64,000 nt of DNA from Leifsonia sp. CL147 (GCF_900114565.1 NZ_FOTM01000017.1:19922-83921), one strand, 5' to 3'; numbered from the stretch's first letter, positions 34,960 to 43,428 are shown. Program-made: numbers and translations. Notes: generated from the letters alone by a model not told the origin.

Positions 34960-36012
34960 CTATGGCGCACGGTTCTCGGTGGGCTCCTCGGCCGGGGCGG
35001 TTTCCGCATCGTCCGCGGCGATGGCCTCGGCGACGCTGGAGCCGCTCATCCTCAGCCTCACCAGACTGGCAACGGTGGCGACGAGCATCGAGCCGACGAT
35101 GACGATGAGGGATGTCCACGTGCTGATGTCCGGCGCCCACTCGATGTGGTTCCCGCCGTTGAGGAACGGCAGCTGGTTCTCGTGCATCGCATGGAACACG
35201 AGCTTCACCCCGATGAACGCGAGGATGAACGCGATCCCGTACTTGAGGTACACGAGCTTGTCGAGGAGGTGGCCGAGGAGGAAGTACAACTGGCGCAGGC
35301 CCATCAGCGCGAAGACGTTCGCCGTGAAGACGATGAACGGGCTCTGGGTGATCCCGAAGATCGCCGGGATGGAGTCCAGCGCGAACAGCACGTCCGTTGT
35401 CCCGAGGGCCAGGAAGACGATGACGAGCGGCGTGAACATCCGCCGGCCGGCCACCGTCGTGCGCAGCTTGTTGCCCTCGTACTGGTCCGAGACCTTCAGA
35501 TGCCGGCGTGCGAACCGGACGAACCAGGAGTCCTCTTCACCCTCGTCGTCGTGGGAGAGGAAGGCCTGGTTGAACGCGGTCCACAGCAGGAAGGCGCCGA
35601 AGAGGTAGAAGATCCAGCTGAAGCTCGCGATGAGGCCGGCGCCGAGGACGATGAAGACACCGCGGAACACCAGCGCCAGGACGATGCCCACCATCAGCAC
35701 TTCCTGCTGGTACTTCCGGGGCACCGCGAACCTGGCCATGATGATGACGAACACGAACAGGTTGTCGATGCTCAGGCTGTACTCGGTCAGCCAGCCGGCG
35801 AGGAACTGCCCGGCGTGCTCCGCATCCCCGATCAGGAGCATCAGGAGCGCGAACACGAGCGCCAGCGCGACGTAGAAGCTCACCCACAGGGCCGATTCGC
35901 GCGGACCCGGGATATGGGGCCGCTTGAAGATGATCAGCAGGTCGGCCGCGAGGATCAGCAGCAGAACGATCAGGGAGCCGACCTCGAACCAGAGGGGCAG
36001 AACAGTTTCCAC
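34960..36012 (-). CDS. TerC/Alx family membrane protein (probable manganese exporter)
   Basis: 350 residues with about nine hydrophobic helices. TerC signatures: EYSLSIDNLFVFVIIMARF (first Asp-containing helix) and TTDVLFALDSIPAIFGITQSPFIVFTANVFALMGLRQLYFLL (second). A charged cytoplasmic loop lies between (HDDEGEEDSWFVRFARRHLKV) and the tail is acidic. GTG start at 36012 with AAAGG upstream. A yybP-ykoY riboswitch precedes it, which in known cases switches on Mn exporters at high Mn; this strongly supports a metal export role. Confidence 0.92.
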   Translation of the reverse strand: METVLPLWFEVGSLIVLLLILAADLLIIFKRPHIPGPRESALWVSFYVALALVFALLMLLIGDAEHAGQFLAGWLTEYSLSIDNLFVFVIIMARFAVPRKYQQEVLMVGIVLALVFRGVFIVLGAGLIASFSWIFYLFGAFLLWTAFNQAFLSHDDEGEEDSWFVRFARRHLKVSDQYEGNKLRTTVAGRRMFTPLVIVFLALGTTDVLFALDSIPAIFGITQSPFIVFTANVFALMGLRQLYFLLGHLLDKLVYLKYGIAFILAFIGVKLVFHAMHENQLPFLNGGNHIEWAPDISTWTSLIVIVGSMLVATVASLVRLRMSGSSVAEAIAADDAETAPAEEPTENRAP

Positions 36013-36039
36013 GAGGGACCTTTCGAAGGGCGTCGGACA

Positions 36040-36172
36040 TCGCCGAAAGTCTCTCCCGCACCTCTCGGTGCCACTGCGCCCGGGCCCACTGCTTCGCGGA
36101 CCGTGATGACGTGCACAGCGCCGGCCCCTGCAGCAACCTGCCTGCGGAACCGTCCGGGATACTCCCCTTCGT
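36040..36172 (-). ncRNA. yybP-ykoY (manganese) riboswitch
   Basis: The minus-strand leader of the TerC gene carries the conserved blocks of this class in the right order: GAAGGGGAGTA (36160-36170), GTCATCACGGTC (36099-36110) and GGGAGAGACTTTCGG (36043-36057), separated by GC-rich stems. The 5' GAAG and 3' CTTTC can pair as the basal helix. The 27 bases between the last block and the GTG contain AAAGG, so control could be at translation. Recognised by eye from the consensus; a covariance search (Rfam yybP-ykoY) would settle it. Confidence 0.85.
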
Positions 36173-36180
36173 TCACACCA

Positions 36181-36575
36181 TCGTACCGGACAGGTCGTTC
36201 GGGCGCCGGTGGAGTGCGGAGTATTCCAGCGTTCCGCGATCGCGACGGCGTCGAGGCTTGCTGCCCGGATGCCGCGCCGGTAGCGTGTGGATCAGGGGGT
36301 GGGGTATGAACGTCGTCGCACACCGTTTGCGCCTCTCGGCGGAAAGCCTCCCCGGCAAGCCGAATGCGCGTTTTGACGAGCCGGAGCCGTCACGCAACCC
36401 GAACGGCGGGTATTCGCTGGCCGGCTCGCAGATCGGGTCGCGCTAGCCTCCACGCCGCGCAGTCCCCGCGGGGATCCTCTGCCGGACCACAGCGGCCGGT
36501 CGGACTCGGCGAAGCCGAACCGCGACACTGGCGAGCGCTCCATCCACCGGCTCCATCGGTATCTACCCTGAACTA
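36181..36575. other. Intergenic region without a recognised gene
   Basis: About 395 bases between the riboswitch and the methyltransferase gene. Open frames here lack start sites or protein-like composition. Its only visible signal is TACCCT (36564-36569), exactly 6 bases before the ATG at 36576, a likely leaderless promoter. Confidence 0.6.
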
Positions 36576-37214
36576 ATGGATGATCGACTCACGGCACAGA
36601 CCCGTGCCGGATACGACGCCGCGGCCTCGGCCTACGCGGGGAGCTTGCCGGACACCAGTTTCGAAGCGGGAATCGACCTGGCGATGATCGATCATTTTGT
36701 CGCGCAACTACCTGACGCATCAACGGTCTTGGACGCTGGCTGCGGCACCGGACGCATGCTCACCTATCTACGAATCAAGGATGCCTCGCTGACGCTCGCA
36801 GGAACCGACCTGTCCGCCAACATGCTCGCCGAAGCGACGAAGCTCGAACACGACGCGGATCTGGTCCAGGCGGACTTCGCCGCCCTCCCCTACGCCGACG
36901 GCACCTTCGACGGGGTCCTCGCCTGGTATTCCATCATCCACACTCCCCCGCACGCGCTCAGGACGATCTTCGCCGAATTCCGACGCGTGCTGCGGCCCGG
37001 GGGCGTCCTCCTCCTCGGCTACCAAGAAGGAAGAGGGGAACGGACGATCAAGAATCCCTACGGGCAGCCGATCGAGTTGACGGCGTTCCTTCACGACTCC
37101 CCCTTCGTCGTGGAGGCACTGGCTGCAGCCGGGCTCAGTACCGACACCACCCTTACCCGCACGCCTAGGAGAACCGAGAAGCACAGGCAGGGCTTCGTGC
37201 TCGCCCGGAAGTGA
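36576..37214 (+). CDS. Class I SAM-dependent methyltransferase
   Basis: 212 residues. SAM motif I VLDAGCGTGRMLTYL (about 51-65), acidic post-I segment GTDLSANML, motif II PYADGTFDGVLAWYSIIH, and the methyltransferase-11 style FRRVLRPGGVLLLGYQEG. No substrate domain is obvious; close types methylate small molecules or quinones. The codon mix is somewhat less GC-biased than neighbours. No ribosome site is seen and a -10 hexamer lies 6 bases before the ATG. Confidence 0.9.
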   Translation: MDDRLTAQTRAGYDAAASAYAGSLPDTSFEAGIDLAMIDHFVAQLPDASTVLDAGCGTGRMLTYLRIKDASLTLAGTDLSANMLAEATKLEHDADLVQADFAALPYADGTFDGVLAWYSIIHTPPHALRTIFAEFRRVLRPGGVLLLGYQEGRGERTIKNPYGQPIELTAFLHDSPFVVEALAAAGLSTDTTLTRTPRRTEKHRQGFVLARK

Positions 37215-37330
37215 ACCTGCCTGGGCAAGCGTTTCGCGTTCCATGGGGCAGACGCGAGCGGATTCAGCGAGGTTCCCAACTCACAACCGCGTCGCTCAAG
37301 TACGGGCGTCGGGCGCGCCGCACAAAACGC

Positions 37331-37368
37331 ATTGAACTTCTATTGTCGTTCGACTATAGTTGTTCAAT
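37331..37368 (+). promoter_or_regulatory. Leaderless promoter inside a nested palindrome (operator)
   Basis: A 38-base imperfect palindrome has outer arms ATTGAAC / GTTCAAT (37331-37337, 37362-37368) and inner arms CTATTGTCG / CGACTATAG (37340-37348, 37351-37359, one mismatch). The same bases make an excellent sigma-70-type promoter: TTGAAC (37332-37337), 17 bases, TATAGT (37355-37360). The start site would fall at 37367, the A of the ATG. A bound repressor would cover both promoter boxes and the start codon. Confidence 0.8.
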
Positions 37369-38020
37369 GCAATTGAGTGTGTCCGAATATGCCGAGGCGC
37401 GTGGGATATCGCGGCAGCGCGCGCTCGCCCTCATCAACTCGGGGCAGGTCAAGGCGAAGCGCATCGGCAACTCGTGGGCGATCGACCGGGTCGAAGTCAA
37501 TCAGCGGCCGGCAATCAGCCGGCCGCTGAGTCCAAAGATGGCCCGCCTACTGATCGGAGCGATGTCCGATGAAAGCGTCGAGCTCAATGCTCAGGAGCGC
37601 CACTTCCTTTATCGCTACGTCGAACGCCTTCACAGCGAAGCGTCTCCCCTGGGCCTCCTGCATTCTTGGTTGCGTTCGCGGCAACTCCGCGTGTTGGATG
37701 TGGCTGCCAACCCTGCCGACATTGCGGAGGTATCCTCCGACGTACGAGTCATCGCATCCGGCATCAGTGACAGCCGGGCCGGCCTTTCTGCGGCTCGCGA
37801 GTTCGAGGGATACGTCGCTGCCTTCGCACTCGAGGGATTCCTTCGCGACAACCTCCTTCTCGAATCCGATGCACCGAACGTCCGCCTCCATGTGGTCGAG
37901 CAACTGCCCCCTGCACCCATCGCCCTCGGGTTCGTCATCGCCGATCTGATCGACTGGAGCCGGCCTCGCGAAGACGGGCGCGCCCTTGAACTTCTGGATG
38001 GTGTCCGATGGCCGCGCTAG
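37367..38020 (+). CDS. HTH antitoxin/repressor of AbiEii-type pair
   Basis: 217 residues from the ATG at 37367; open sequence upstream crosses the promoter and is not used. The N-terminus is an excisionase-like helix-turn-helix (LSVSEYAEARGISRQRALALINSGQVKAKRIGNSWAID, residues 3-40). The rest is a helical domain ending with DLIDWSRPREDGRALELLDG. It overlaps the next gene by 13 bp. Its role as antitoxin and autorepressor is inferred from the pair and from the palindrome over its promoter. The family is not certain (AbiEi-like in function rather than clear homology). Base composition is lower in GC than in neighbouring genes. Confidence 0.75.
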   Translation: MQLSVSEYAEARGISRQRALALINSGQVKAKRIGNSWAIDRVEVNQRPAISRPLSPKMARLLIGAMSDESVELNAQERHFLYRYVERLHSEASPLGLLHSWLRSRQLRVLDVAANPADIAEVSSDVRVIASGISDSRAGLSAAREFEGYVAAFALEGFLRDNLLLESDAPNVRLHVVEQLPPAPIALGFVIADLIDWSRPREDGRALELLDGVRWPR

Positions 38021-38736
38021 AGCTACCTGCCATGACTCCGCGCCAGGAAGCATCGTGGCACGGGATCATCGCCGTGGCGCGTCGCGTTCCGAGCGGCTGG
38101 TGCCTGGTCGGCGGTCAGATGGTCCAACTGTGGTGTTGGGAACGCGAGGTGGCGCCAGTACGTCCCACCGACGATGGTGACGCGGTGCTCGACATCCGAG
38201 CGCATCCGGACATCATGATGCAGTTCACTCGGGCGCTCGTCGACTCGGGATTCGAGCCGGATGGCCAAGACTGGCAGGGTCACCAGCATCGCTGGGTGAA
38301 CCAGGACCACGGCCAGATCGACATCCTGCTCCCCGAAGGCATCGGCGAGCGGGCGAAACGAGTCGGCGTACGCGGCGGCACAACCCTAGAGACTCCCGGA
38401 GCACAGAATGTGCTCCACAGAGCCCAGCCATTCGAAGTCTCGCTGGAGAGGCAAAACGCGAGGATCTTCCGTCCGACGCTTCAAGGTGCATTGATCGCCA
38501 AGGCGTACGCGTATGGCCTCGTCAACGATCCGTTGCGTCTGCGGCACATCCAGGATTTCGCCGTGCTCTCCTCGATGATCCGAATCTCCGATCGTGTCGC
38601 GGACGGGCTCGAACGCAAGGAGCGCAACAAGCTATACATGGCCTACTCCGCTGCGATCACTGAACCTCTTGCGTTGAGCGTCGACGATGGGAACGGCCTG
38701 CGACGACTGGCCACAGCGATGGCGTGGAAGGCATAG
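38008..38736 (+). CDS. Nucleotidyltransferase AbiEii/AbiGii-type toxin
   Basis: 242 residues. DNA polymerase-beta-like nucleotidyltransferase signature: CLVGGQMVQLW followed by RPTDDGDAVLDIRA (the acidic metal-binding pair) and later GQIDILLP (third acidic residue). The helical C-terminal part (LIAKAYAYGLVNDPLRLRHIQDFAVL) fits the Lys/Asp motif of AbiEii toxins. These act in phage abortive infection by modifying RNA or growth. The gene is coupled to the upstream HTH gene (13 bp overlap) and ends just before a tRNA terminator in the opposite direction. Confidence 0.85.
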   Translation: MAALELPAMTPRQEASWHGIIAVARRVPSGWCLVGGQMVQLWCWEREVAPVRPTDDGDAVLDIRAHPDIMMQFTRALVDSGFEPDGQDWQGHQHRWVNQDHGQIDILLPEGIGERAKRVGVRGGTTLETPGAQNVLHRAQPFEVSLERQNARIFRPTLQGALIAKAYAYGLVNDPLRLRHIQDFAVLSSMIRISDRVADGLERKERNKLYMAYSAAITEPLALSVDDGNGLRRLATAMAWKA

Positions 38737-38749
38737 CGTCGCACCGTGC

Positions 38750-38791
38750 AAAAAAAAGCCCGCTTCCCTTGAAAATCAAGGGAAGCGGGCT
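38750..38791 (-). terminator. Rho-independent terminator of tRNA-Glu
   Basis: Perfect stem GCCCGCTTCCCTT / AAGGGAAGCGGGC with a 7-base loop, followed on the minus strand by a run of eight T residues. It lies 4 bases after the tRNA. It would also act as a roadblock against the convergent AbiE transcript. Confidence 0.95.
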
Positions 38792-38795
38792 GATG

Positions 38796-38868
38796 TGACC
38801 CCAGCGGGATTTGAACCCGCGTTACCGCCGTGAGAGGGCGACGTCCTAGGCCGCTAAACGATGGGGCC
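38796..38868 (-). tRNA. tRNA-Glu (CTC)
   Basis: 73 bases on the minus strand. The acceptor stem GGCCCCA pairs with TGGGGTC (one G-U), there is a D arm with GTTTAGCGGCCTAGGAC, an anticodon arm with CCCTCTCACGG (anticodon CTC), and a T arm GCGGGTTCGAATCCCGC. Discriminator base is A. The CCA end is not encoded. A strong terminator follows. Confidence 0.97.
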
Positions 38869-38986
38869 GTTCTTGCAACTAGAAAATCATGCCACAGATG
38901 GGGCGAGGCTACCAAAACGGCGCCGTCCTCCCGGGCGCGTCGTCGTGGACCTTCGGCGCGAAGCCGCGCACGCGAAGGCCCCACGC

Positions 38987-39889
38987 TCAGGCGAGCACGC
39001 GCAGCGACCCGGGAACGACCGTGACCTCGATCGGGAGCGGGCCGATCCGCTCTCCGTCGGCGTAGGCCACGACATCCTCCGCTTCGATGCGGACGCTGCT
39101 CACCGGCAGGATGCTGACCTCGGGCAGGCTGGTGTGCTCGCCTCGGAACACCTTCGGGAACATGCGGAGAAAACGGAGCGGCGACATCCGCTCGACGATG
39201 AAGAGGTCGAGGCGGCCGTCGGCCAGGTCGGCGTCGGGCACGATCCGCATGCCGCCGCCGAGCGACCGGTTGTTGGCGACCGAGACGAGCATCGCATCCA
39301 CCTCGATCAGGCGGCCGTCGGCGTGGATGCGGTACGGGCGAGGCGCCAGCGTCGCGAGTTCGCGCAGCAGGGCGATGATGTAGCGGCTGCGTCCCCGGGG
39401 ACGCGTCATCAGGTTGGCGCGCTCGTTCACCGTGGCATCGAAACCGGCCGAGACGACGCAGCCGAACCAGGTCGTGAGTTCGCCGTGACGGATGGTGCCC
39501 GCATCGATCGTGCGCGGTTCCCGCTGAAGGGCATCCAGCAGGAAGGCGATGGCCGCCTCCGTGTCGCGGACGGGGATGCCCAGGCCGTCGGCCAGGTCGT
39601 TCCCGGTTCCGCTCGGCACGATTCCGAGCGGGGTCCGGCGTCCTGCGACGAGGTCGATGCCGAGGTTCGCCATCCCGTCGCCACCCACGACGACGAGTGC
39701 ATCCGCGCCGGCGTCCAAGGCCCGGGCGGTCTCACGCCGGAGCAGCTCGAGATTCGCCTCGTCCATCACCACGACACGATGACCGGCCTCGCGGAGGCGT
39801 TCGACCGTGCGCGGGCCCACCTCACGGCGGTGGCCGAAGGACGCCATCGGGTTGACCGCGACGACCACGGCCAGCGAAGTTCCGGTCAC
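38987..39889 (-). CDS. Diacylglycerol/lipid kinase family protein
   Basis: 300 residues from a GTG. DAGK catalytic-domain motifs: VVVAVNPMASFG, VVVGGDGMANLGIDLVAG and IVPSGTGNDLADGLGI (ATP-binding), then the beta-sandwich with VVAYADGERIGPLPIEV. DgkB/YegS-like, phosphorylating diacylglycerol or another lipid at the membrane, probably recycling lipids. It stands between the tRNA and the metal ATPase gene, without an evident operon. Confidence 0.92.
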   Translation of the reverse strand: MTGTSLAVVVAVNPMASFGHRREVGPRTVERLREAGHRVVVMDEANLELLRRETARALDAGADALVVVGGDGMANLGIDLVAGRRTPLGIVPSGTGNDLADGLGIPVRDTEAAIAFLLDALQREPRTIDAGTIRHGELTTWFGCVVSAGFDATVNERANLMTRPRGRSRYIIALLRELATLAPRPYRIHADGRLIEVDAMLVSVANNRSLGGGMRIVPDADLADGRLDLFIVERMSPLRFLRMFPKVFRGEHTSLPEVSILPVSSVRIEAEDVVAYADGERIGPLPIEVTVVPGSLRVLA

Positions 39890-39942
39890 AGTGCCGATGA
39901 TGACACACGACGGCCGCCGCAGACGCGCGCGGTGGGCCGGCG

Positions 39943-42036
39943 TCAGAGGCGCAGCCGGCGCAGGAGCTGGGCGTTGACCGCCACGACGACCGTCGAGACC
40001 GACATCAGCACAGCGCCGACGGCCGGCGACACGAGGAGGCCGAGACCGATCGCGACTCCGGCCGCCAGAGGGAGCGCGACCACGTTGTAACCCGTGGCCC
40101 AGGCGAGGTTCTGCAGCATTTTACGGTAGGTGGCGCGCGACAGCGCGATCACCGCCGAAGCGCCCCGCGGGTCGCTGGAAGCGAGAACCACGCCGGCGGA
40201 CTCGATGGCCACGTCCGTCCCGGCGCCGATCGCGATGCCGACGTCCGCCTGCGCCAGTGCCGGAGCGTCGTTGACCCCGTCCCCGACCATCGCCACCCGA
40301 GAGCCGTCGGACTGCAGCCGTGCGACGGTGCCGGACTTGTCCCCCGGCAGCACTTCCGCGAACACCTCGTCGATGCCCAACTCGCGGGCCACCGCATCCG
40401 CCACCGCGCGGGAGTCTCCGGTGAGCATGGCGACGCGGACGCCGCGCTCGCGCAACGTGCGGACCGCCTCCCGCGACTCCGGACGGATGACGTCGGCCAG
40501 CGCGATCATGCCCGACACCTTGTCTCCATGGAGCACGTGGACGACGGTCTGGCCGGCCGCCGCAGCACGATCGGCCGCCTCGCGGACAGTGCTGCCCGCC
40601 GTCAGACGACGCTCGGCCAGCAGTCGCGGAGCGCCGACCGTGACCGGTTCGCCCTCCACGACGGCGGATGCGCCGCGTCCCCCGAGCGCTTCGAAGTCGC
40701 GCACCGGCCCGACCGGGAGTCCCCGCCGTCGCGCCTCGCGGACGATCGCTGCGCCGATGGGGTGCTCAGCAGGTGCCTCCACGGCGGCGGCGAGGGCGAG
40801 GAGCGCATCCTCGTCCCCCTCCTCCGCCACTACCGCAACGACCCCCTGGCGGCCTTCGGTCAGCGTGCCGGTCTTGTCGAAGAGGACCACGTCGATGTTC
40901 CGTGCATCCTCCATCGCGTGGCGGTCGCGGATGAGCAGGCCCTTCCGGGCACCGATCGATGTGGAGATCTGGGCGACCAGCGGGATGGCGAGCCCCAGCG
41001 CGTGCGGGCAGGCGATGATCAGCACGGTCACCACACGCTCGAGGATGAACGCCGGATCGCCGGGACGGAGGATCAGCCACACGATCAGTGTGACGATGGC
41101 GACGGCGAGCGCGAGAGAGAACAGCCACGCGGCGGCGCGGTCGGCAAGCACCTGCGTGCCCGACTTGCTCGCCTGAGCGTCGGAGACGAGCTTCACGATG
41201 CCGGCCAGGGCGGTATCGTCTCCGGTCCGGGTGACCCGGACGACGAGGGACCCGCTGCCCGAGATGCTTCCGGCCACCACCTGCTCCCCCGGCCCGCGTG
41301 TCACCGGCTGGGACTCGCCGGTCAGCAGCGACTCGTCGAGCTCGCTCCGCCCATCCACGATCTCGCCATCGGCGGGAATCGCCGAGCCGGGACGCACGCG
41401 CACCAGGTCGCCCACTCTCAGGTCGGCGACGGCCACGGCCTGCGGCTCGGCGTGAATGTCCGGGAGCCTCTCGGCGGTGTCCGGCAGGAGTTCGGCCAGC
41501 TCGCCCAGCGCATCCTGAGCCCCCATCACGGCGGACATCTCGATCCAGTGACCGAACAGCATGATCAGGATGAGCGTGGCGAGCTCCCACCAGAAGTCCA
41601 TCCCGGGCAGGCCGAACGTCACCGCGACGCTGTAGCCGAACGCGACCACGATCGCCAGCGAGATGAGGGTCATCATCCCGGGCTGCTTGGAACGCAGCTC
41701 ATCGACGGCGCCGCGGAGGAACACGAGGCCGCCGGAGAAGAAGATCGCGACGCCGAACACGGCGGGGATGTACTGGCTCCCGGGGAACCTCGGACCGGCC
41801 AACCCGAGGATGTCCTGGAGTCCCGGTGAGAAGACCAGTGCCGGAATGGTGAGGACCAGCGTGAGCCAGAACTTCCGGCGGAAGACGGCCGGGTCGTGGC
41901 CGGCGTGTTCGGAGTGGCCGGCGTGCGCCTCGTGCGTCTCGTGCCCCGCGTGAGCATCGTGCCCGGCATGAGGATCGTGGTGCTGGTGGTGCGAGACGGT
42001 CGGGCCGAGGGCTGTCGGCGTGTTCTTCTCGTCCAT
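39943..42036 (-). CDS. copB: CopB-type heavy-metal P1B ATPase
   Basis: 697 residues from ATG at 42036; the longer frame would start upstream of the promoter. A His-rich N-terminus (repeats of HAGH/HETH, about 17 His in 50 residues) replaces a CxxC domain. P-type motifs: TGES, the membrane CPH (IIACPHALGLAIPL), phosphorylation site DKTGTLTEG, HP locus AEHPIGAAIV and GDGVNDAPALAQADVGIAIG. CPH with a His-rich tail marks the CopB (P1B-3) class, exporting Cu(I)/Cu(II) or Ag. A CsoR-like operator lies in its promoter. Confidence 0.94.
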   Translation of the reverse strand: MDEKNTPTALGPTVSHHQHHDPHAGHDAHAGHETHEAHAGHSEHAGHDPAVFRRKFWLTLVLTIPALVFSPGLQDILGLAGPRFPGSQYIPAVFGVAIFFSGGLVFLRGAVDELRSKQPGMMTLISLAIVVAFGYSVAVTFGLPGMDFWWELATLILIMLFGHWIEMSAVMGAQDALGELAELLPDTAERLPDIHAEPQAVAVADLRVGDLVRVRPGSAIPADGEIVDGRSELDESLLTGESQPVTRGPGEQVVAGSISGSGSLVVRVTRTGDDTALAGIVKLVSDAQASKSGTQVLADRAAAWLFSLALAVAIVTLIVWLILRPGDPAFILERVVTVLIIACPHALGLAIPLVAQISTSIGARKGLLIRDRHAMEDARNIDVVLFDKTGTLTEGRQGVVAVVAEEGDEDALLALAAAVEAPAEHPIGAAIVREARRRGLPVGPVRDFEALGGRGASAVVEGEPVTVGAPRLLAERRLTAGSTVREAADRAAAAGQTVVHVLHGDKVSGMIALADVIRPESREAVRTLRERGVRVAMLTGDSRAVADAVARELGIDEVFAEVLPGDKSGTVARLQSDGSRVAMVGDGVNDAPALAQADVGIAIGAGTDVAIESAGVVLASSDPRGASAVIALSRATYRKMLQNLAWATGYNVVALPLAAGVAIGLGLLVSPAVGAVLMSVSTVVVAVNAQLLRRLRL

Positions 42037-42046
42037 GTCGATCGGA

Positions 42047-42075
42047 ACAGTACCCCGTAGGGGTATATTCCTCAA
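42047..42075 (-). promoter_or_regulatory. Promoter with CsoR-like copper operator in its spacer
   Basis: On the minus strand TTGAGG (42070-42075), 17 bases, TACTGT (42047-42052). The spacer holds a G/C-tract palindrome, TACCCC-TAC-GGGGTA, like CsoR operators. The start site would be near 42040, leaving a leader of about 4 bases. Copper would release a CsoR repressor and turn the ATPase on. No csoR gene is in the window. Confidence 0.8.
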
Positions 42076-42119
42076 CCGCGAGCTTGCACTTCTCATCCCA
42101 TCCGGTATTTCCTAAGAAC

Positions 42120-42758
42120 ATGAGACTCACGAAGTTCGAACATTCCGGCCTGGAGCTCGAAGAGCGCGGCGCGAAGCTGTTCATCGACCCCGGCGCCTTC
42201 ACGTCGCCGCTCACCGACACGGCCGGCGCCGTGGCTGTGGTCATCACGCACGAGCATCCCGATCACTGGACGCCCGAGCAGCTGAACCGGGTGCTCGAGC
42301 TGTCGCCCGAGGCGAAGATCTACGGGCCCGAGGGTGTCGCCGCGGCGGCATCCGGCTTCGACGTCACGGTCGTGCACCCCGGCGACACCGTCGAGGCGGG
42401 ACCCTTCACGCTCCGGTTCTTCGGGGGGAAGCACGCCGTCATCCACTCGAGCATCCCGGTGGTCGACAATGTCGGCGTCCTCGTGAACGACACCCTCTAC
42501 TACGCGGGCGATTCGTTCGCCGAGCCGGAGGGCGTGGAGGTCGATCTGCTCGCGGCGCCGGCAGGTGCGCCCTGGATGAAGATCGCGGAGGTGATCGACT
42601 ACGTGCTCGCCCTCAAGCCCAAGCGGAGCATCCCCATTCACGAGATGGTGCTCTCGCGGGCAGGCAAGGACATGTCGAACGCGCGACTGAAATGGGCGAC
42701 CGAGCAGAACGGCGGAACGCACTACCCGCTGGAGCCGGGCGACTCCCTGGAGCTCTGA
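42120..42758 (+). CDS. MBL-fold metallohydrolase
   Basis: 212 residues from MRLTKFEHSGLELEERG. Metal-binding motif VITHEHPDHWTPEQ (HxHxDH type), a later GGKHAVIHSS and YYAGDSFAEPEG (Asp), and SIPIHEMVLS with a last His. It is the UlaG/YtnP-like branch of the metallo-beta-lactamase fold (MRLTKFGHSC...), which has various phosphodiesterase or lactonase activities; the substrate is unknown. Divergent from copB, the starts being 83 bp apart. Confidence 0.88.
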   Translation: MRLTKFEHSGLELEERGAKLFIDPGAFTSPLTDTAGAVAVVITHEHPDHWTPEQLNRVLELSPEAKIYGPEGVAAAASGFDVTVVHPGDTVEAGPFTLRFFGGKHAVIHSSIPVVDNVGVLVNDTLYYAGDSFAEPEGVEVDLLAAPAGAPWMKIAEVIDYVLALKPKRSIPIHEMVLSRAGKDMSNARLKWATEQNGGTHYPLEPGDSLEL

Positions 42759-42764
42759 CCGCCG

Positions 42765-43028
42765 TCAGCGCCCGTGCTCTGCGAGGATCTGGTCCACGTC
42801 GATCCGCCGCAGCAGCGCCTCCCAGTCGATCGAGCGGGCCTCGTCGGCGACGGCCTCGTCGGCGAGCACCCGCCCGCTCCGCTCGACGACGATGCCGCGC
42901 GGGAGCATCCCATTCAACTCGGCCAGGATGGCGTCGTCGACGGCTTCGGTGTCGAAGTCGGCGCCGACGCGCGCGTAGTAGTCGCCGGAGAGGGTGTAAG
43001 ACACGATTCCGGTTTCGATGCGGCTCAT
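42765..43028 (-). CDS. Conserved-looking small hypothetical protein
   Basis: 87 residues from MSRIETGIVSYTLSGDYYARVGADF (ATG at 43028). Acidic, with no transmembrane part or known motif; the last third (SIDWEALLRRIDVDQILAEHGR) is helical. It ends 6 bp from the end of the MBL gene (convergent). The codon use is typical of the genome, so it is probably real; function unknown. Confidence 0.7.
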   Translation of the reverse strand: MSRIETGIVSYTLSGDYYARVGADFDTEAVDDAILAELNGMLPRGIVVERSGRVLADEAVADEARSIDWEALLRRIDVDQILAEHGR

Positions 43029-43130
43029 GCGACGCATGCTAGCGCGTCCCCGCCGGTGGTGAAGCGGTGAAGCCTCAGATGGATGCGCGCGGCGCCGTGA
43101 GCGACCGGCCGGAAGCGTACAGTGCCGGGC

Positions 43131-43364
43131 ATGAGTGATCGGCCGGATGACACGGACCAGCCGCGCGATGCGGACCAGCCGCGGGATGCGCGCGATGCGG
43201 ACGAGCCGCGCGATGCGGACGAGCTCGCGGATGCCGTCAGCGACCTCGGCGAGACGAACACCGACAGGCTGGAGACGGTCAGCGAGCGCAACGAGTCCCT
43301 CGCGGAGCGCGTGCCGTCGGACGATGACCTGCCCCGCACGAAGGGGTCACCCGGTCAGGGGTAG
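43131..43364 (+). CDS. Small acidic repeat protein
   Basis: 77 residues from MSDRPDDTDQPRD. Residues 5-40 are a hexapeptide-like repeat (RDADQP, RDARDADEP, RDADELADA), followed by a helical TDRLETVSERNESLAERV. Start at 43131 is preferred over 43122 because TACAGT (43118-43123) ends 7 bases before it. Very hydrophilic, possibly a disordered stress or regulatory protein; no family recognised. Confidence 0.6.
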   Translation: MSDRPDDTDQPRDADQPRDARDADEPRDADELADAVSDLGETNTDRLETVSERNESLAERVPSDDDLPRTKGSPGQG

Positions 43365-43428
43365 GCGCGCAGAACTGTCCCCGGGCGGGGACTGGGGGCG
43401 GGTGACCGCGCTCGATACGTTTGGGCTT

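Noticed and set aside
36292..36543. Minus-strand 83-codon open frame
   Set aside because: Arg/Ser/Gly-rich with no start signals or motifs, and no coupling to any neighbour.
42037..42096. Twenty-codon N-terminal extension of the CopB ATPase
   Set aside because: It would put the start codon upstream of the -35 box and operator, and the extension is not protein-like.
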